A DNA stretch of 64,000 nucleotides from Campylobacter curvus (GCF_013372125.1 NZ_CP053826.1:806001-870000), one strand, 5' to 3'. Counted from the first letter of the stretch, positions 24,714 to 36,451 are shown. The notes: generated by a model from the letters alone, not told the origin. Numbers and translations are program-made.

Positions 24714-25346
24714 ATGAGCGTTAAGCCCGAAAAGAAAGAGTATAGGCAAAAAGCTAAAAACGATATACGAAATTTGGCTTTAATAAAAGCAAAAGCGGCG
24801 CATTATAGGGCTGTCGATAGACTAGGAAAGCTGATAAAATTTAGCGGCGCAAGAAAAGTTTTGCTCTATTTGCCGCTTGATTATGAGGTCGATGTGTGTA
24901 GATTAAGGCGAAAATTATCAAGGGAGTGTGAAATTTTTGCTCCTTTTATGGTAGGGCTTAGTTTAAAAATGGTAAAATTGCGAATGCCGTTTATTGTTCA
25001 TAAATTTAATGTCAGGCAACCGCTTGGCAGGAAAACGGACAAAATACGGCTCGATATGGCGGTAGTCCCCGTGATCGGGGTTGATGGGGCTATGGCTAGA
25101 ATAGGGCATGGGAAAGGCTTTTATGATAGATTTTTTAACACTTTGCCCTATCGTCCGAAAATGATAGTTTTTGTGCAGATAAAAGATTTTTTTACGAGTC
25201 AGATACTGACCGAGAAACATGATGTTCGAGGCGACTTTTACATAACCCCGAGAAAAAATTATATTAAACGAGGGACTTATGATAGAAGTTTTAATAGGCT
25301 TAGGAGCCGGTGTGGCGGGAGTTGGCGCAGGATATCTGTATGCTAA
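24714..25346 (+). CDS. 5-formyltetrahydrofolate cyclo-ligase
   Basis: ATP-dependent conversion of 5-formyl-THF to 5,10-methenyl-THF. The 210-residue protein shows KKEYRQKAKNDIR at the start, VLLYLPLDYEVDV, PLGRKTDKIRLDMAVVPVIGVD and the signature ARIGHGKGFYDRFF. ATG 24714 is the biological start; the frame is open much further upstream only because it runs antisense through the TlpA gene. The end is unusual: the frame runs 68 bases into rny and adds a basic tail after the expected end (FYITPRKNYIKR). Confidence 0.88.
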   Translation: MSVKPEKKEYRQKAKNDIRNLALIKAKAAHYRAVDRLGKLIKFSGARKVLLYLPLDYEVDVCRLRRKLSRECEIFAPFMVGLSLKMVKLRMPFIVHKFNVRQPLGRKTDKIRLDMAVVPVIGVDGAMARIGHGKGFYDRFFNTLPYRPKMIVFVQIKDFFTSQILTEKHDVRGDFYITPRKNYIKRGTYDRSFNRLRSRCGGSWRRISVC

Positions 25347-26832
25347 AAAAATAAACGATGCAAACTATAACATCTTTTTAGAACAAGCAAAAGCAAAAGC
25401 AAAAGCCATCGAATACGAAGCGGAACTGACGCTTAAGAATTCTAAAATTTCAGTGCAAGAGGCTGAATTTGAAGCCAAAAAAAGATATGACGATAAAACT
25501 ACCAAGCTTCAAAAAGAGTATAGTCAAAAATTCGACGAACTAAACAAAAAAGAGCAAATTTTACTAAACGAGCAAGAGCTTTTAAACGAAAATAAAGAGC
25601 TTTTTGAAAAAGATCGCAACGAAGCCAAGCTCACCTACGAAGAAGGGCTAAATTTAAAAACTACTTACCAAAGCAAAGTGCAAGAAGCCCTTAAAGTGCT
25701 TGAGCATGCCGCCGGTCTTACGGAGGATGAGGCTCGCGAAGTGGTACTGAAAAAAGTAGAGGAGAAATCTCGCGCCGATATCGCTCACATCGTTAGAAAA
25801 CACGAAGAAGAGGCTAAACGCGAAGCTAAAAAGAGAGTCAATTATATCTTGGCGCAAGCCACATCGCGCTTTGCGGGAGAATTTGCCGCCGAGCGCCTGA
25901 TAAACGTCGTGAATATCAAAAACGATGAGCTAAAAGGGCGCATCATCGGCAAAGAGGGACGAAATATAAAAACTCTTGAGATGGTGCTAGGCGTAGATAT
26001 CATCATCGATGATACGCCGCATGCTATCATTTTAAGCAGCTTCAATCTCTATCGCCGTGCTATCGCGACGCGTGTCATCGAGCTTTTGGTAGAGGACGGC
26101 AGGATCCAGCCTGCTCGCATCGAAGACCTGCATAAAAAAGTTACGGAAGAATTTGAGCAAAGTATCCAAGAAGAGGGCGAAAATATCGTCATCGATCTAG
26201 GATTGAGCAAGATACATCCTGAGATAACCAAGCTGATAGGAAAGCTTAAATTTAGAGCCAGCTACGGCCAAAATGCACTGGCTCACAGCCTTGAGGTGGC
26301 GCATCTTGCCGGCATCATCGCAGCAGAGACTGGCGGTGATGAAAAGCTGGCTAAAAGAGCCGGGTTGCTCCATGACATCGGCAAGGCGTTGACACATGAG
26401 TTTGAAGGTAGCCATGTCGATCTAGGGGCTGAAATTTGTAAACGCTACAAAGAGCATCCGGTAGTCATAAATGCCATCTACGCTCACCACGGACACGAGG
26501 AGGCTACCAGTATAGAAAGTGCTGCCGTTTGTGCCGCCGACTGTCTGAGTGCGGCTCGTCCAGGAGCGCGTAGAGAGGTGCTAGAAAGCTTTTTGAAGCG
26601 TGTAGAAGAAGTTGAAAATATCGCAAAGAGCAAAGACGGTATCAAGCAAGCCTACGCCATAAATGCAGGGCGTGAAATTCGCGTTATAGCAAATGCAAAG
26701 CTCATAAACGACGATGAGGCGGTGCTTGTAGCAAAAGAGATCGCAAAAGAGATCGAAGAAAAAGTGCAGTATCCGGGCGAGATAAAGGTCAGTGTCATCC
26801 GCGAGACCCGCGCGGTAGATTATGCAAAATAA
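25279..26832 (+). CDS. rny: Ribonuclease Y
   Basis: Membrane-anchored endoribonuclease that starts mRNA decay. N-terminal membrane helix (VLIGLGAGVAGVGAGYLYA, residues 3-22), a long charged coiled coil (about 25-200), a KH RNA-binding domain (GRIIGKEGRNIKTLEMVLGVDIIIDDTP) and an HD domain with LLHDIGKA and the second His pair AHHGHEE. The 517-residue length is typical. Start ATG 25279 with GAGGGA upstream lies inside the cyclo-ligase gene. Confidence 0.95.
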   Translation: MIEVLIGLGAGVAGVGAGYLYAKKINDANYNIFLEQAKAKAKAIEYEAELTLKNSKISVQEAEFEAKKRYDDKTTKLQKEYSQKFDELNKKEQILLNEQELLNENKELFEKDRNEAKLTYEEGLNLKTTYQSKVQEALKVLEHAAGLTEDEAREVVLKKVEEKSRADIAHIVRKHEEEAKREAKKRVNYILAQATSRFAGEFAAERLINVVNIKNDELKGRIIGKEGRNIKTLEMVLGVDIIIDDTPHAIILSSFNLYRRAIATRVIELLVEDGRIQPARIEDLHKKVTEEFEQSIQEEGENIVIDLGLSKIHPEITKLIGKLKFRASYGQNALAHSLEVAHLAGIIAAETGGDEKLAKRAGLLHDIGKALTHEFEGSHVDLGAEICKRYKEHPVVINAIYAHHGHEEATSIESAAVCAADCLSAARPGARREVLESFLKRVEEVENIAKSKDGIKQAYAINAGREIRVIANAKLINDDEAVLVAKEIAKEIEEKVQYPGEIKVSVIRETRAVDYAK

Positions 26833-26846
26833 TTACGGATAAATTT

Positions 26847-27434
26847 ATGAGGAATTTAGTTATTTTGCTGTTTTGCGCGGTATTCTCGTTTGCTAGCGAA
26901 GAGATCGTGCTAAGTGCGGCAAATTCGTTCGTAACAACGATGAGATCCAGCAAAGACGCTCCGATAAAAGAGCTTATAGCACAGGCAAAGGCTACGATAA
27001 TATTTCCGAGCGTGAAAAAAGTAGGCTTCGTCGTCGGCGGGATGGGCGGAGACGGTGTGATGATAGTGGGTCCCATGAGCTCTCCAAGCGAGATCGTCTC
27101 AGTGGGCATAAGCGGCGGGAGCATAGGGCTTCAGTTTGGTTATGAGGATAGCTCGCTGGTGCTTTTTGTGATGAAAGACAGTATAGTTTATGACATCAAG
27201 GACGCGAAAGTCACGATAGACGCCGACGTGTCGTTTTCATTTGGCGATATAGGGCGTAAATTCAATAAAATAAGCGATTTTAAATTTTCAAAAGACATCT
27301 ATGCCTACGCGGCAAATGACGGATTTTTTGCAGGAGCTAGCTTTGGCGGTGCGGTCATCAGCTCAAAGGATGAAAATTTAAAGCAAAGCGGCTATGCTTA
27401 CGAGCAGCTTATAGGCGCAGCCTCAAAATTTTAA
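26847..27434 (+). CDS. Secreted SYLF-domain protein (second copy)
   Basis: A 195-residue protein with a signal peptide (residues 1-17, ending FSFASE) and an SYLF domain: KATIIFPSVKKVGFVVGGMGGDGVMIV, GISGGSIGLQFGYEDSSLVLFVMKD, and a late FFAGASFGGAVIS. It is a paralogue of the protein at 16856-17518 but lacks its Tyr-rich tail. It begins 14 bases after rny. Function unknown. Confidence 0.87.
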   Translation: MRNLVILLFCAVFSFASEEIVLSAANSFVTTMRSSKDAPIKELIAQAKATIIFPSVKKVGFVVGGMGGDGVMIVGPMSSPSEIVSVGISGGSIGLQFGYEDSSLVLFVMKDSIVYDIKDAKVTIDADVSFSFGDIGRKFNKISDFKFSKDIYAYAANDGFFAGASFGGAVISSKDENLKQSGYAYEQLIGAASKF

Positions 27435-27442
27435 GGCGCTGT

Positions 27443-28012
27443 ATGCAAGATATCATAAATTCGCTTTCTACTTACGGCTATATCATACTTTTTTTATATA
27501 CGCTTGGCGGCGGTATGGTCGCCATAATCGCTGCCGGAGTGCTAAGCTACGCCGGTAAAATGGATCTTAGCATCAGTATAACGGTCGCAGCGATTTCAAA
27601 CGCTATCGGAGATACATTGCTTTTTTATCTTAGTAGATACAACAAAGGCGCGATAATGCCGTATCTTAAAGGACATAAACGCAAACTGGCTTACGCCGGA
27701 GTGCTCACGAAAAAGCACGGTGATAAAATCATATTTTTCAAGAAATTTATTTACGGACTAAAGACTCTCGTACCCGTTGCCATAGGGCTTACGAAGTACC
27801 CATTTTATAAATTTAGCGTTATAAACGTTATCTCTTCGATCGCTTGGGCGTGCATACTTGGTATTTTGAGCTACTGGGCGGGAGATTTTTTCATAAAAGC
27901 AAGCGACTATATAAGTGACCACGGATATATAATGCCCGTCGCTATGCTTTGTTTATTCGGTGGAATTTGGTATTTTTTGAAAAAAGTTACAAAGAGAAAG
28001 GAAGTAAAATGA
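27443..28012 (+). CDS. DedA-family membrane protein
   Basis: A 189-residue inner-membrane protein of the DedA/SNARE-associated family, whose members flip undecaprenyl phosphate or phospholipids. Hydrophobic segments lie at about 12-35, 45-65, 130-155 and 162-180. The family core is seen in GDTLLFYLSRYNKG and FFKKFIYGLKTLVPVAIGLTKYPFYKF (the F-x-R-x-x-P-G motif is relaxed to KTLVPVAIG). The stop overlaps the next gene in an ATGA arrangement. Confidence 0.87.
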   Translation: MQDIINSLSTYGYIILFLYTLGGGMVAIIAAGVLSYAGKMDLSISITVAAISNAIGDTLLFYLSRYNKGAIMPYLKGHKRKLAYAGVLTKKHGDKIIFFKKFIYGLKTLVPVAIGLTKYPFYKFSVINVISSIAWACILGILSYWAGDFFIKASDYISDHGYIMPVAMLCLFGGIWYFLKKVTKRKEVK

Positions 28013-29361
28013 AAAAAATTTTATCTACATTGCTTGTTGTGGTCGTCGTTGCAGTCGCGGCTGTGTATTATGTATCGGACAATGTCGCCAAAAACTATGA
28101 AAAGACGATCGGCGAGCTCGATAAGATCGACGGGATAAAAATTTCAAACAGCATGTATGAAAAAGGCTTGTTTGACTCAAATGCCACGTTTGATTTGATC
28201 GTCAGCAAAGACCTGCTTGATAAAATAGACGAGAGTGCAGGTGCTCAAGATCTTGTTTTTAAAGTCGATACGGAGCTAAAACACGGTCTTACGGCTTTAT
28301 TTTCCGGAGCGCATGTAAAGTCTAAAATTTTTATTCAAAATGATTTTATTAAAAATATGGTTTCGGTATTTTTAGGCTCGAATTTAATAATGACAGCCGA
28401 TGCGAACGTAGGTTTTGGCGGGGGCAAATATGTCTTGCTAAATTTAAGCGATATTGATTTTAAGGACAATAAAAGCGTCACGCTAACGACAAAGGGTGTG
28501 TCTATCGCGGTCGACCTTGACCCTAGCAACAAAGCCAAGAGCGTAAAATTTAATGTTTCAAAGGCATATATAGAAAATAAAGATGAAAATTTTAGCCTAA
28601 ATATGGAAAACGCTTTTGCGGACATAGACTACGAGCAGCCTTTGGTGATCGACTCTGCTTTTGACTGGAGTATCGTTCCTTACGCTTCTAAGAGCGGCTT
28701 TAAAATTTTTGAGATAAGTGCTGATAATTATCAAGAAAGCATTAAGATCAATATCGCAGACGTGATTTATGATTCGGTGTTGAAGATAAACAACGGTTTA
28801 GCAAATTTTAAAGAAAATGTAAAAGCGGCGGGCATATCTGTAAATGATAGCAAATATAAAGAGCTGGCCCTTGATGCGGAGCTTTTAAATTTTAATGTCA
28901 GTGTGTTGGAGGATTATATAAAAAATTTAGATAAAGAGCTGGCTAGTAGTGATTTTGGCGGATATGAGGAATTTTTATCGGATAAATTTAAAAAAGATAG
29001 AGATGAATTTTTATCAAGCGATCCTATCGTAAAGGTAAATTCATTGACGCTAAAAAATATAGACAATAACGCCTTAAATTTAAATCTTACGCTAGGATTC
29101 AAAGGGTATGATAAAAAACTCACCGATGCACAAAATATCAAATCTCTCATTGTGAACGGAAAGATAAATATCGATACTACTTTGGCTGAATTTTTTGGTC
29201 AGATCCCGGAAGTTGGCATGTTTGAGCCTATGCTTAAAGAGGGTGAAATTTTAAAGAGTGATGGCAAAGGCGTAAAAACAGAATTTAAATTTGACAAAGA
29301 TAAAATGGATATTATTTTTAACGAAAAAGTCGGTTTGTTTGATTTGATCAGGGGCTTTTAA
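28009..29361 (+). CDS. DUF945 (YdgA-like) protein
   Basis: A 450-residue protein with one N-terminal membrane helix (about 4-22, ILSTLLVVVVVAVAAVYYV), followed by a long periplasmic region of alternating short strands of the DUF945/YdgA type, related to AsmA/TamB-like groove proteins. The motif SNSMYEKGLFDSNATFDL is typical of the family start. It is coupled to the DedA gene. The role is unknown; an envelope lipid function is a reasonable guess from the neighbour. Confidence 0.82.
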   Translation: MKKILSTLLVVVVVAVAAVYYVSDNVAKNYEKTIGELDKIDGIKISNSMYEKGLFDSNATFDLIVSKDLLDKIDESAGAQDLVFKVDTELKHGLTALFSGAHVKSKIFIQNDFIKNMVSVFLGSNLIMTADANVGFGGGKYVLLNLSDIDFKDNKSVTLTTKGVSIAVDLDPSNKAKSVKFNVSKAYIENKDENFSLNMENAFADIDYEQPLVIDSAFDWSIVPYASKSGFKIFEISADNYQESIKINIADVIYDSVLKINNGLANFKENVKAAGISVNDSKYKELALDAELLNFNVSVLEDYIKNLDKELASSDFGGYEEFLSDKFKKDRDEFLSSDPIVKVNSLTLKNIDNNALNLNLTLGFKGYDKKLTDAQNIKSLIVNGKINIDTTLAEFFGQIPEVGMFEPMLKEGEILKSDGKGVKTEFKFDKDKMDIIFNEKVGLFDLIRGF

Positions 29362-29399
29362 ATTTATGGTTTGTTTTATTTAAATTTAAGCGAGTTTTA

Positions 29400-29406
29400 T
29401 ATACAA
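29400..29406 (+). promoter_or_regulatory. Candidate rRNA operon promoter (-10)
   Basis: TATACAA in the T-rich stretch upstream of the 16S leader, about 387 bases before 16S and 36 bases before boxA. The position is reasonable, but no -35 can be shown. Confidence 0.4.
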
Positions 29407-29442
29407 TTCAATTTCCGTTTCACCAAAATGGTTGAAACGAAA

Positions 29443-29454
29443 TGTTCTTTAACC
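29443..29454 (+). promoter_or_regulatory. boxA-like antitermination signal
   Basis: TGTTCTTTAACC matches the rRNA boxA consensus (TGCTCTTTAACA in E. coli) bound by NusB-S10. A related stretch (TTATCTTTAACA, 32495-32506) precedes 23S. Confidence 0.65.
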
Positions 29455-29469
29455 TACCATTGTTAAACT

Positions 29470-29509
29470 ATTAGTCAATCTTTGAAATCTAAACAAGTGA
29501 TCGATTGAG
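29470..29509 (+). other. 16S processing stem, 5' strand
   Basis: This leader segment is complementary to 31511-31551 behind 16S over about 38 bases with few mismatches (for example GTCAATCTTT against AAAGATTGAC, CTAAACAAG against CTTGTTTAG and ATCGATTGAG against CTCAATCGA). The pair would loop out pre-16S as an RNase III substrate. Confidence 0.8.
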
Positions 29510-29694
29510 CCGATCTGCTTTTAGGCTTTCTTTGGAAAGTAATCAGCGGATCAAAAACTAAATCATCTTTTCTTTGTAATAGATAAAGATGTATTAAAAA
29601 ATAAAAAACAAAAGTTTTTAGATTAAAAACTTCATATATCAAAAACCACTTAGACATTATCTAAGTAAGTGTCAAACCTTACTTATGCAATAAC

Positions 29695-29789
29695 GACTTG
29701 CGAAGCAAGGAGTGTTGCAGTCTTTAGGTGGGTCAAGGGAGCGTAGCTCCTTGTCGCAAGGAAAGGCTTTGCCTTTCTGCGAAGTAAAT
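29695..29789 (+). repeat. rrn structured element, family 1 copy 1 (before 16S)
   Basis: The element has three parts: a short hairpin (CTTGC GAA GCAAG, 29697-29709), the constant TTTAGGTGGGTCAAGGGAG followed by its hairpin partner CTCCTTG, and a TCGCA...TGCGA stem enclosing a variable GAAAGGC-TTT-GCCTTTC hairpin. It ends GAAGTAAAT exactly at the 5' end of 16S. Confidence 0.8.
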
Positions 29790-29791
29790 AT

Positions 29792-29832
<41 letters not shown>

Positions 29833-30000
29833 CCTAATACATGCAAGTCGAACGGACAAGTAAGAGCTTGCTCTTATGAGTTAGTGGCGCACGGGTGAGT
29901 AATGTATAGCTAATCTGCCCCATAGTGGAGGACAACAGTTGGAAACGACTGCTAATACTCCATACTCCATTTATATATAAGTATAAATGGGAAAGTCGAA

Positions 30001-30135
30001 CCCTATATATTGTTTATTTATCAAATACCTACGGCGCAACCGAAAGTTGCGGTGTGCTTTAGGTGGGTCAAGGGAGCGTAGCTCCTTGTCGCAAAGACGG
30101 ACTTTGTTCGTCTGCGAAGTAAATAATATATAGGG
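30001..30135 (+). other. Intervening sequence inside 16S rRNA
   Basis: Replaces the small loop near E. coli position 200-210. Its ends pair (CCCTATATATTGTTTATTTA at 30001-30020 against TAAATAATATATAGGG at 30120-30135), as in classic rRNA intervening sequences removed by RNase III. The interior is almost wholly a family 1 rrn element. 16S inserts at this site are known in some Campylobacter species; the finding here is the identity of the filler. Confidence 0.9.
30031..30124 (+). repeat. rrn structured element, family 1 copy 2 (inside 16S insert)
   Basis: Has all three parts: GCAACCGAAAGTTGC hairpin, TTTAGGTGGGTCAAGGGAG with CTCCTTG, and TCGCA...TGCGA around GACGGAC-TTT-GTTCGTC, ending GAAGTAAAT as in copy 1. 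Loop sequences are kept while stem sequences differ from the other copies. Confidence 0.85.
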
Positions 30136-30395
30136 TTTCTCGCTATGGGATGAGGCTATATCGTATCAGCTAGTTGGTAAGGTAATGGCTTACCAAGGCT
30201 ATGACGCGTAACTGGTCTGAGAGGATGATCAGTCACACTGGAACTGAGACACGGTCCAGACTCCTACGGGAGGCAGCAGTAGGGAATATTGCTCAATGGG
30301 GGAAACCCTGAAGCAGCAACGCCGCGTGGAGGATGACACTTTTCGGAGCGTAAACTCCTTTTCTTGGGGAAGAAATTTGACGGTACCCAAGGAAT

Positions 30396-30452
<57 letters not shown>

Positions 30453-30662
30453 TCGGAATCACTGGGCGTAAAGGACGCGTAGGCGGATTATCAAGTCTCT
30501 TGTGAAATCCAATGGCTTAACCATTGAACTGCTTGAGAAACTGATAATCTAGAGTGAGGGAGAGGTAGATGGAATTGGTGGTGTAGGGGTAAAATCCGTA
30601 GAGATCACCAGGAATACCCATTGCGAAGGCGATCTGCTGGAACTCAACTGACGCTAATGCGT

Positions 30663-30709
<47 letters not shown>

Positions 30710-30819
30710 CTAAACGATGTATACTAGTTGTTGCTGAGCTAGTCTTGGCAGTAATGCACCTAACGGATTAAGTATACCGCCTGGGGAGTACGGTCGCAAG
30801 ATTAAAACTCAAAGGAATA

Positions 30820-30864
<45 letters not shown>

Positions 30865-30958
30865 ATACGCGAAGAACCTTACCCGGACTTGATATCTAAC
30901 AAATCATCTAGAGATAGAAGAGTGTCTGCTTGCAGAAATGTTAAGACAGGTGCTGCAC

Positions 30959-31016
<58 letters not shown>

Positions 31017-31193
31017 ACGTCATTAGTTGCTAACGGTTCGGCCGAGCACTCTAATGAGACTGCCTTCGCAAGGAGGAGGAAGGTGTGGACGACGTCAAGT
31101 CATCATGGCCCTTATGTCCGGGGCGACACACGTGCTACAATGGCGTATACAATGAGACGCAATATCGCGAGATGGAGCAAATCTATAAAATAC

Positions 31194-31234
<41 letters not shown>

Positions 31235-31510
31235 CCGGAATCGCTAGTAATCGTAGATCAGCCATGCTACGGTGAATACGTTCCCGGGTCTTGTACTCAC
31301 CGCCCGTCACACCATGGGAGTTGATTTCACTCGAAGCCCAAATACCAAACCGGTTATGGTCCACAGTGGAATCAGCGACTGGGGTGAAGTCGTAACAAGG
31401 TAACCGTAGGAGAACCTGCGGTTGGATCACCTCCTTTCTAGAGTACAATGAATATTCTCTCACAAGATATTCGTCAAAGGAAAATTTAGATTATTGTTAT
31501 AGATAATCTA

Positions 31511-31551
31511 CTCAATCGACCTTGTTTAGTTTTGAAAGATTGACGGCTAAT
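31511..31551 (+). other. 16S processing stem, 3' strand
   Basis: Pairs with 29470-29509 upstream of 16S. It starts 73 bases after the mature 3' end. Confidence 0.8.
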
Positions 31552-31641
31552 AAATAATAATTATCTAGTTCCTTAACTACCTAGGCAAAAACCTAAATTT
31601 ATGATTTATGACAAATAAATTTTGAAATAAATCTTTGTAAT

Positions 31642-31711
31642 TTTAGGTGGGTCAAGGGAGTGTTTGCACTCCTTGTCGCAAAGATAAATTTTTATTTGTC
31701 TGCGAAGTAAA
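31642..31711 (+). repeat. rrn structured element, family 1 copy 3 (before tRNA-Ala)
   Basis: TTTAGGTGGGTCAAGGGAGTG with partner CACTCCTTG, then TCGCA...TGCGA around GATAAAT-TTTT-ATTTGTC, ending GAAGTAAA nine bases before tRNA-Ala. The first short hairpin of copies 2 and 4 is not conserved here. Confidence 0.8.
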
Positions 31712-31720
31712 GGATAGCAT

Positions 31721-31796
31721 GGGGAATTAGCTCAGCTGGGAGAGCGCCTGCTTTGCACGCAGGAGGTCAGCGGTTCGATCCCGCTATTCTCCACCA
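31721..31796 (+). tRNA. tRNA-Ala (anticodon TGC)
   Basis: A 76-base cloverleaf with encoded CCA: acceptor GGGGAAT / ATTCTCC, D-loop AGCTCAGCTGGGAGAGC, anticodon loop CTTTGCACG with TGC, and T-loop GGTTCGATCC. Standard rrn spacer tRNA of Campylobacter. Confidence 0.97.
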
Positions 31797-31855
31797 TTTA
31801 TAAATGGACGATGATTTATCATTGTGGTTGTAAATAAATAGTATTTATGATTTAT

Positions 31856-31951
31856 TTTTAGCTTAGACGAGAAAGCTTTTAAGAAATTAAGGAGCGTATC
31901 GGATATACGTGACGAAGGTTTCGCAAAAAGCTGACGAAGTATAAGTTAAAA
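31856..31951 (+). repeat. rrn structured element, family 2 copy A (after tRNA-Ala)
   Basis: Terminal inverted repeats TTTTAGCTTA / TAAGTTAAAA enclose a nested AAGCTTTT / AAAAAGCT stem and the family core AAGGAGCGTATCGGATATACGTGACGAAG (split stem GCGTAT / ATACGT). Confidence 0.75.
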
Positions 31952-31974
31952 AGAAACATAAGATATGCGAACTA

Positions 31975-32073
31975 TTTTAGCTTTAGAGAAGGAAAATCTC
32001 AATGAGGCAAGGAGCATACATAAAAGTATGTGACGAAGCTAAAGCGGAGATTTGACGCACTATAAAGCTAAAA
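31975..32073 (+). repeat. rrn structured element, family 2 copy B (before tRNA-Ile)
   Basis: Terminal repeats TTTTAGCTTTA / TAAAGCTAAA, an inner AAATCTC / GAGATTT stem and the core AAGGAGCATAC...GTATGTGACGAAG. It ends 12 bases before tRNA-Ile. The stem differs from copy A, but its position and the core motif are the same. Confidence 0.8.
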
Positions 32074-32085
32074 GAGAAAGCAAGA

Positions 32086-32162
32086 GGGCCTATAGCTCAG
32101 CTGGTTAGAGTGCACCCCTGATAAGGGTGAGGTCACAAGTTCAAGTCTTGTTAGGCCCACCA
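32086..32162 (+). tRNA. tRNA-Ile (anticodon GAT)
   Basis: A 77-base cloverleaf with encoded CCA: acceptor GGGCCTA / TAGGCCC, D-arm AGCTCAGCTGGTTAGAG, anticodon loop CTGATAA with GAT, and T-loop GTTCAAGTC. Confidence 0.97.
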
Positions 32163-32489
32163 TTATTGAAATTTAGCTTTTAAGCATTAGCTCGCTTATA
32201 GTTTAACTGAGTATAAAAGATAAAAGCCCAAACAAAGAGTTTGGTTGATCCTAAATTCTTTGTTTAGACTTTGTCATGGTCTAAGTTCTTTTATTTATCA
32301 TTGTTAAGAGTCACAAGCAAGTTTTAATAAAAACAATTTTACAGGACTTGTTAAAGATTTAAATCTCTAATCTCTTTGCATTTAATAATGCAAAAGTTTA
32401 ACATCACAATTATATGGAGCTAAATTAAAACTTATCCATATATAGTTAATGCTTTCCGTCTTGGAGGATAGAGTTTAAATGCAGTAACT

Positions 32490-32519
32490 AAAAGTTATCT
32501 TTAACAAGGAAGTGATGCG
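32490..32519 (+). other. 23S processing stem, 5' strand
   Basis: AAAAGTTATCTTTAACAAGG and the following AAGTGATGC are complementary to 35721-35750 behind 23S over about 28 bases. It includes a boxA-like TTATCTTTAACA. Confidence 0.8.
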
Positions 32520-32604
32520 AATTAGAATATATAAATATACTAATGACTTCTTTTAACCGATACCATCTAAACTTAAATTTTAGAGTGATCTAATTTTAAA
32601 ATAT

Positions 32605-32700
32605 ACGGCGCTTCCGAAAGAAGCGGTGTGCTTTAGGTGGGTCAAGGGAGTGCTTGCACTCCTTGTCGGAGCAAGAGCTTTGCTCTTGCGAGAAGTTAAA
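32605..32700 (+). repeat. rrn structured element, family 1 copy 4 (before 23S)
   Basis: GCTTCCGAAAGAAGC hairpin, GTGTGCTTTAGGTGGGTCAA with AGGGAGTG / CACTCCTTG, and a GCAAGAGC-TTT-GCTCTTGC hairpin, ending GAAGTTAAA three bases before 23S. Against copy 2, AA/TT in the first stem has become TT/AA, a double compensatory change. Confidence 0.85.
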
Positions 32701-32702
32701 AA

Positions 32703-35718
<3,016 letters not shown>

Positions 35719-35720
35719 AT

Positions 35721-35750
35721 AAGCATCACTTCCTTGTTAAGGATAAATTT
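35721..35750 (+). other. 23S processing stem, 3' strand
   Basis: AAGCATCACTTCCTTGTTAA and following bases pair with 32490-32519, just behind the mature 23S 3' end. Confidence 0.8.
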
Positions 35751-35758
35751 TAATTCCT

Positions 35759-35871
35759 ATTTTTTCTACTATGCTTCGTTAGACTTCGTTTCAGACTTCG
35801 GTCACGTATAAAACATACGCTCCCTCGTCTTTACTCGTCTGCCTCGCCTAGCGAAAAAATAGTTCTTAAAA
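35759..35871 (-). repeat. rrn structured element, family 2 copy D (after 23S, inverted)
   Basis: On the minus strand it reads TTTTTTCGCTAGGCGAGGC, then GACGAGGGAGCGTATG, TTT, TATACGTGACCGAAGTC and a CGAAGCATAGTAGAAAAAA end. Core and layout match copies A to C, but it points the other way. Confidence 0.7.
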
Positions 35872-36012
35872 TTGTTTAGCATTAAAATTGATAAGATTTC
35901 TAATCTAAATTCATATCCGAACAAGACCTTGTTTTTATCATTGAAACATCGCTTTGACTTTTAACAATAAAAGCAGTGTTAAACAAGAAATTTCTAAATT
36001 TAACTAACCTGG

Positions 36013-36018
36013 TATAAT
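36013..36018 (+). promoter_or_regulatory. Candidate extended -10 box upstream of 5S
   Basis: TATAAT preceded by CCTGG, 155 bases before 5S. A good-looking promoter element inside the rRNA operon; not shown to work. Confidence 0.4.
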
Positions 36019-36046
36019 AAAACTAGATTGATTAAATTACAAAGAA

Positions 36047-36146
36047 ATTTTAGTTTAGACGAGGCGAACGAAGCAAGAACGAAGGAGCATACATATAGTA
36101 TGTGACTGAAGTTCGTAGTAAAGCACAACGAAGTATAAACTAAAAT
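36047..36146 (+). repeat. rrn structured element, family 2 copy C (before 5S)
   Basis: Ends ATTTTAGTTTA / TAAACTAAAAT are perfect inverted repeats. Inside are AGACGAGGCGAACGAAGC, a GAAC / GTTC stem and the core GAAGGAGCATACATATAGTA followed by TGTGACTGAAG. It ends 26 bases before 5S. Best-preserved copy of family 2. Confidence 0.85.
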
Positions 36147-36172
36147 TCTGCAGCAATTTTTTATTTAACACT

Positions 36173-36290
36173 GCCCGTGGCTATACAGACGAGGAAACGC
36201 CTTGCTCCATCTCGAACCAAGAAGCTAAGCTCGTCATGGCTGATGATACTCTCCCTTACTGGGATGTTGGAAAAGTAGGTCGCTGCGGGC
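36173..36290 (+). rRNA. rrf: 5S ribosomal RNA
   Basis: About 118 bases with closing stem GCCCGTGGC / GCTGCGGGC, loop A-B segment GAGGAAACGCCTTGCTCCAT and CTCGAACCAAGAAGC. Ends are set by the terminal stem. Confidence 0.93.
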
Positions 36291-36445
36291 TTTGTTATTT
36301 ATACTAAACTTTCTTTCATAAATCATGATCTTTAATAACTTGACTCAAATGATAAAACTATAAAAATTTGATCCATACAATATAAAAATATCCATAAAAT
36401 ATAAAATCCACCTATCTTCTATATGTAAATTTATGATTGCTATGC

Positions 36446-36451
36446 TAAAAT
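36446..36451 (+). promoter_or_regulatory. Candidate extended -10 box
   Basis: TAAAAT preceded by TATGC, 31 bases before the ComEA-like gene; AAAGGAA precedes its ATG. Confidence 0.45.

Noticed and set aside
29600-29694. Additional short hairpins before 16S as more family copies
   Set aside because: CTTAGA/TCTAAG and TAAGT/ACTTA stems are present but lack the TTTAGGTGGG core.
31439-32702. CRISPR-like array from the repeated motifs in the rRNA spacers
   Set aside because: Copies are far apart, differ in stem sequence, and have no regular spacers; they behave as covarying RNA structures.
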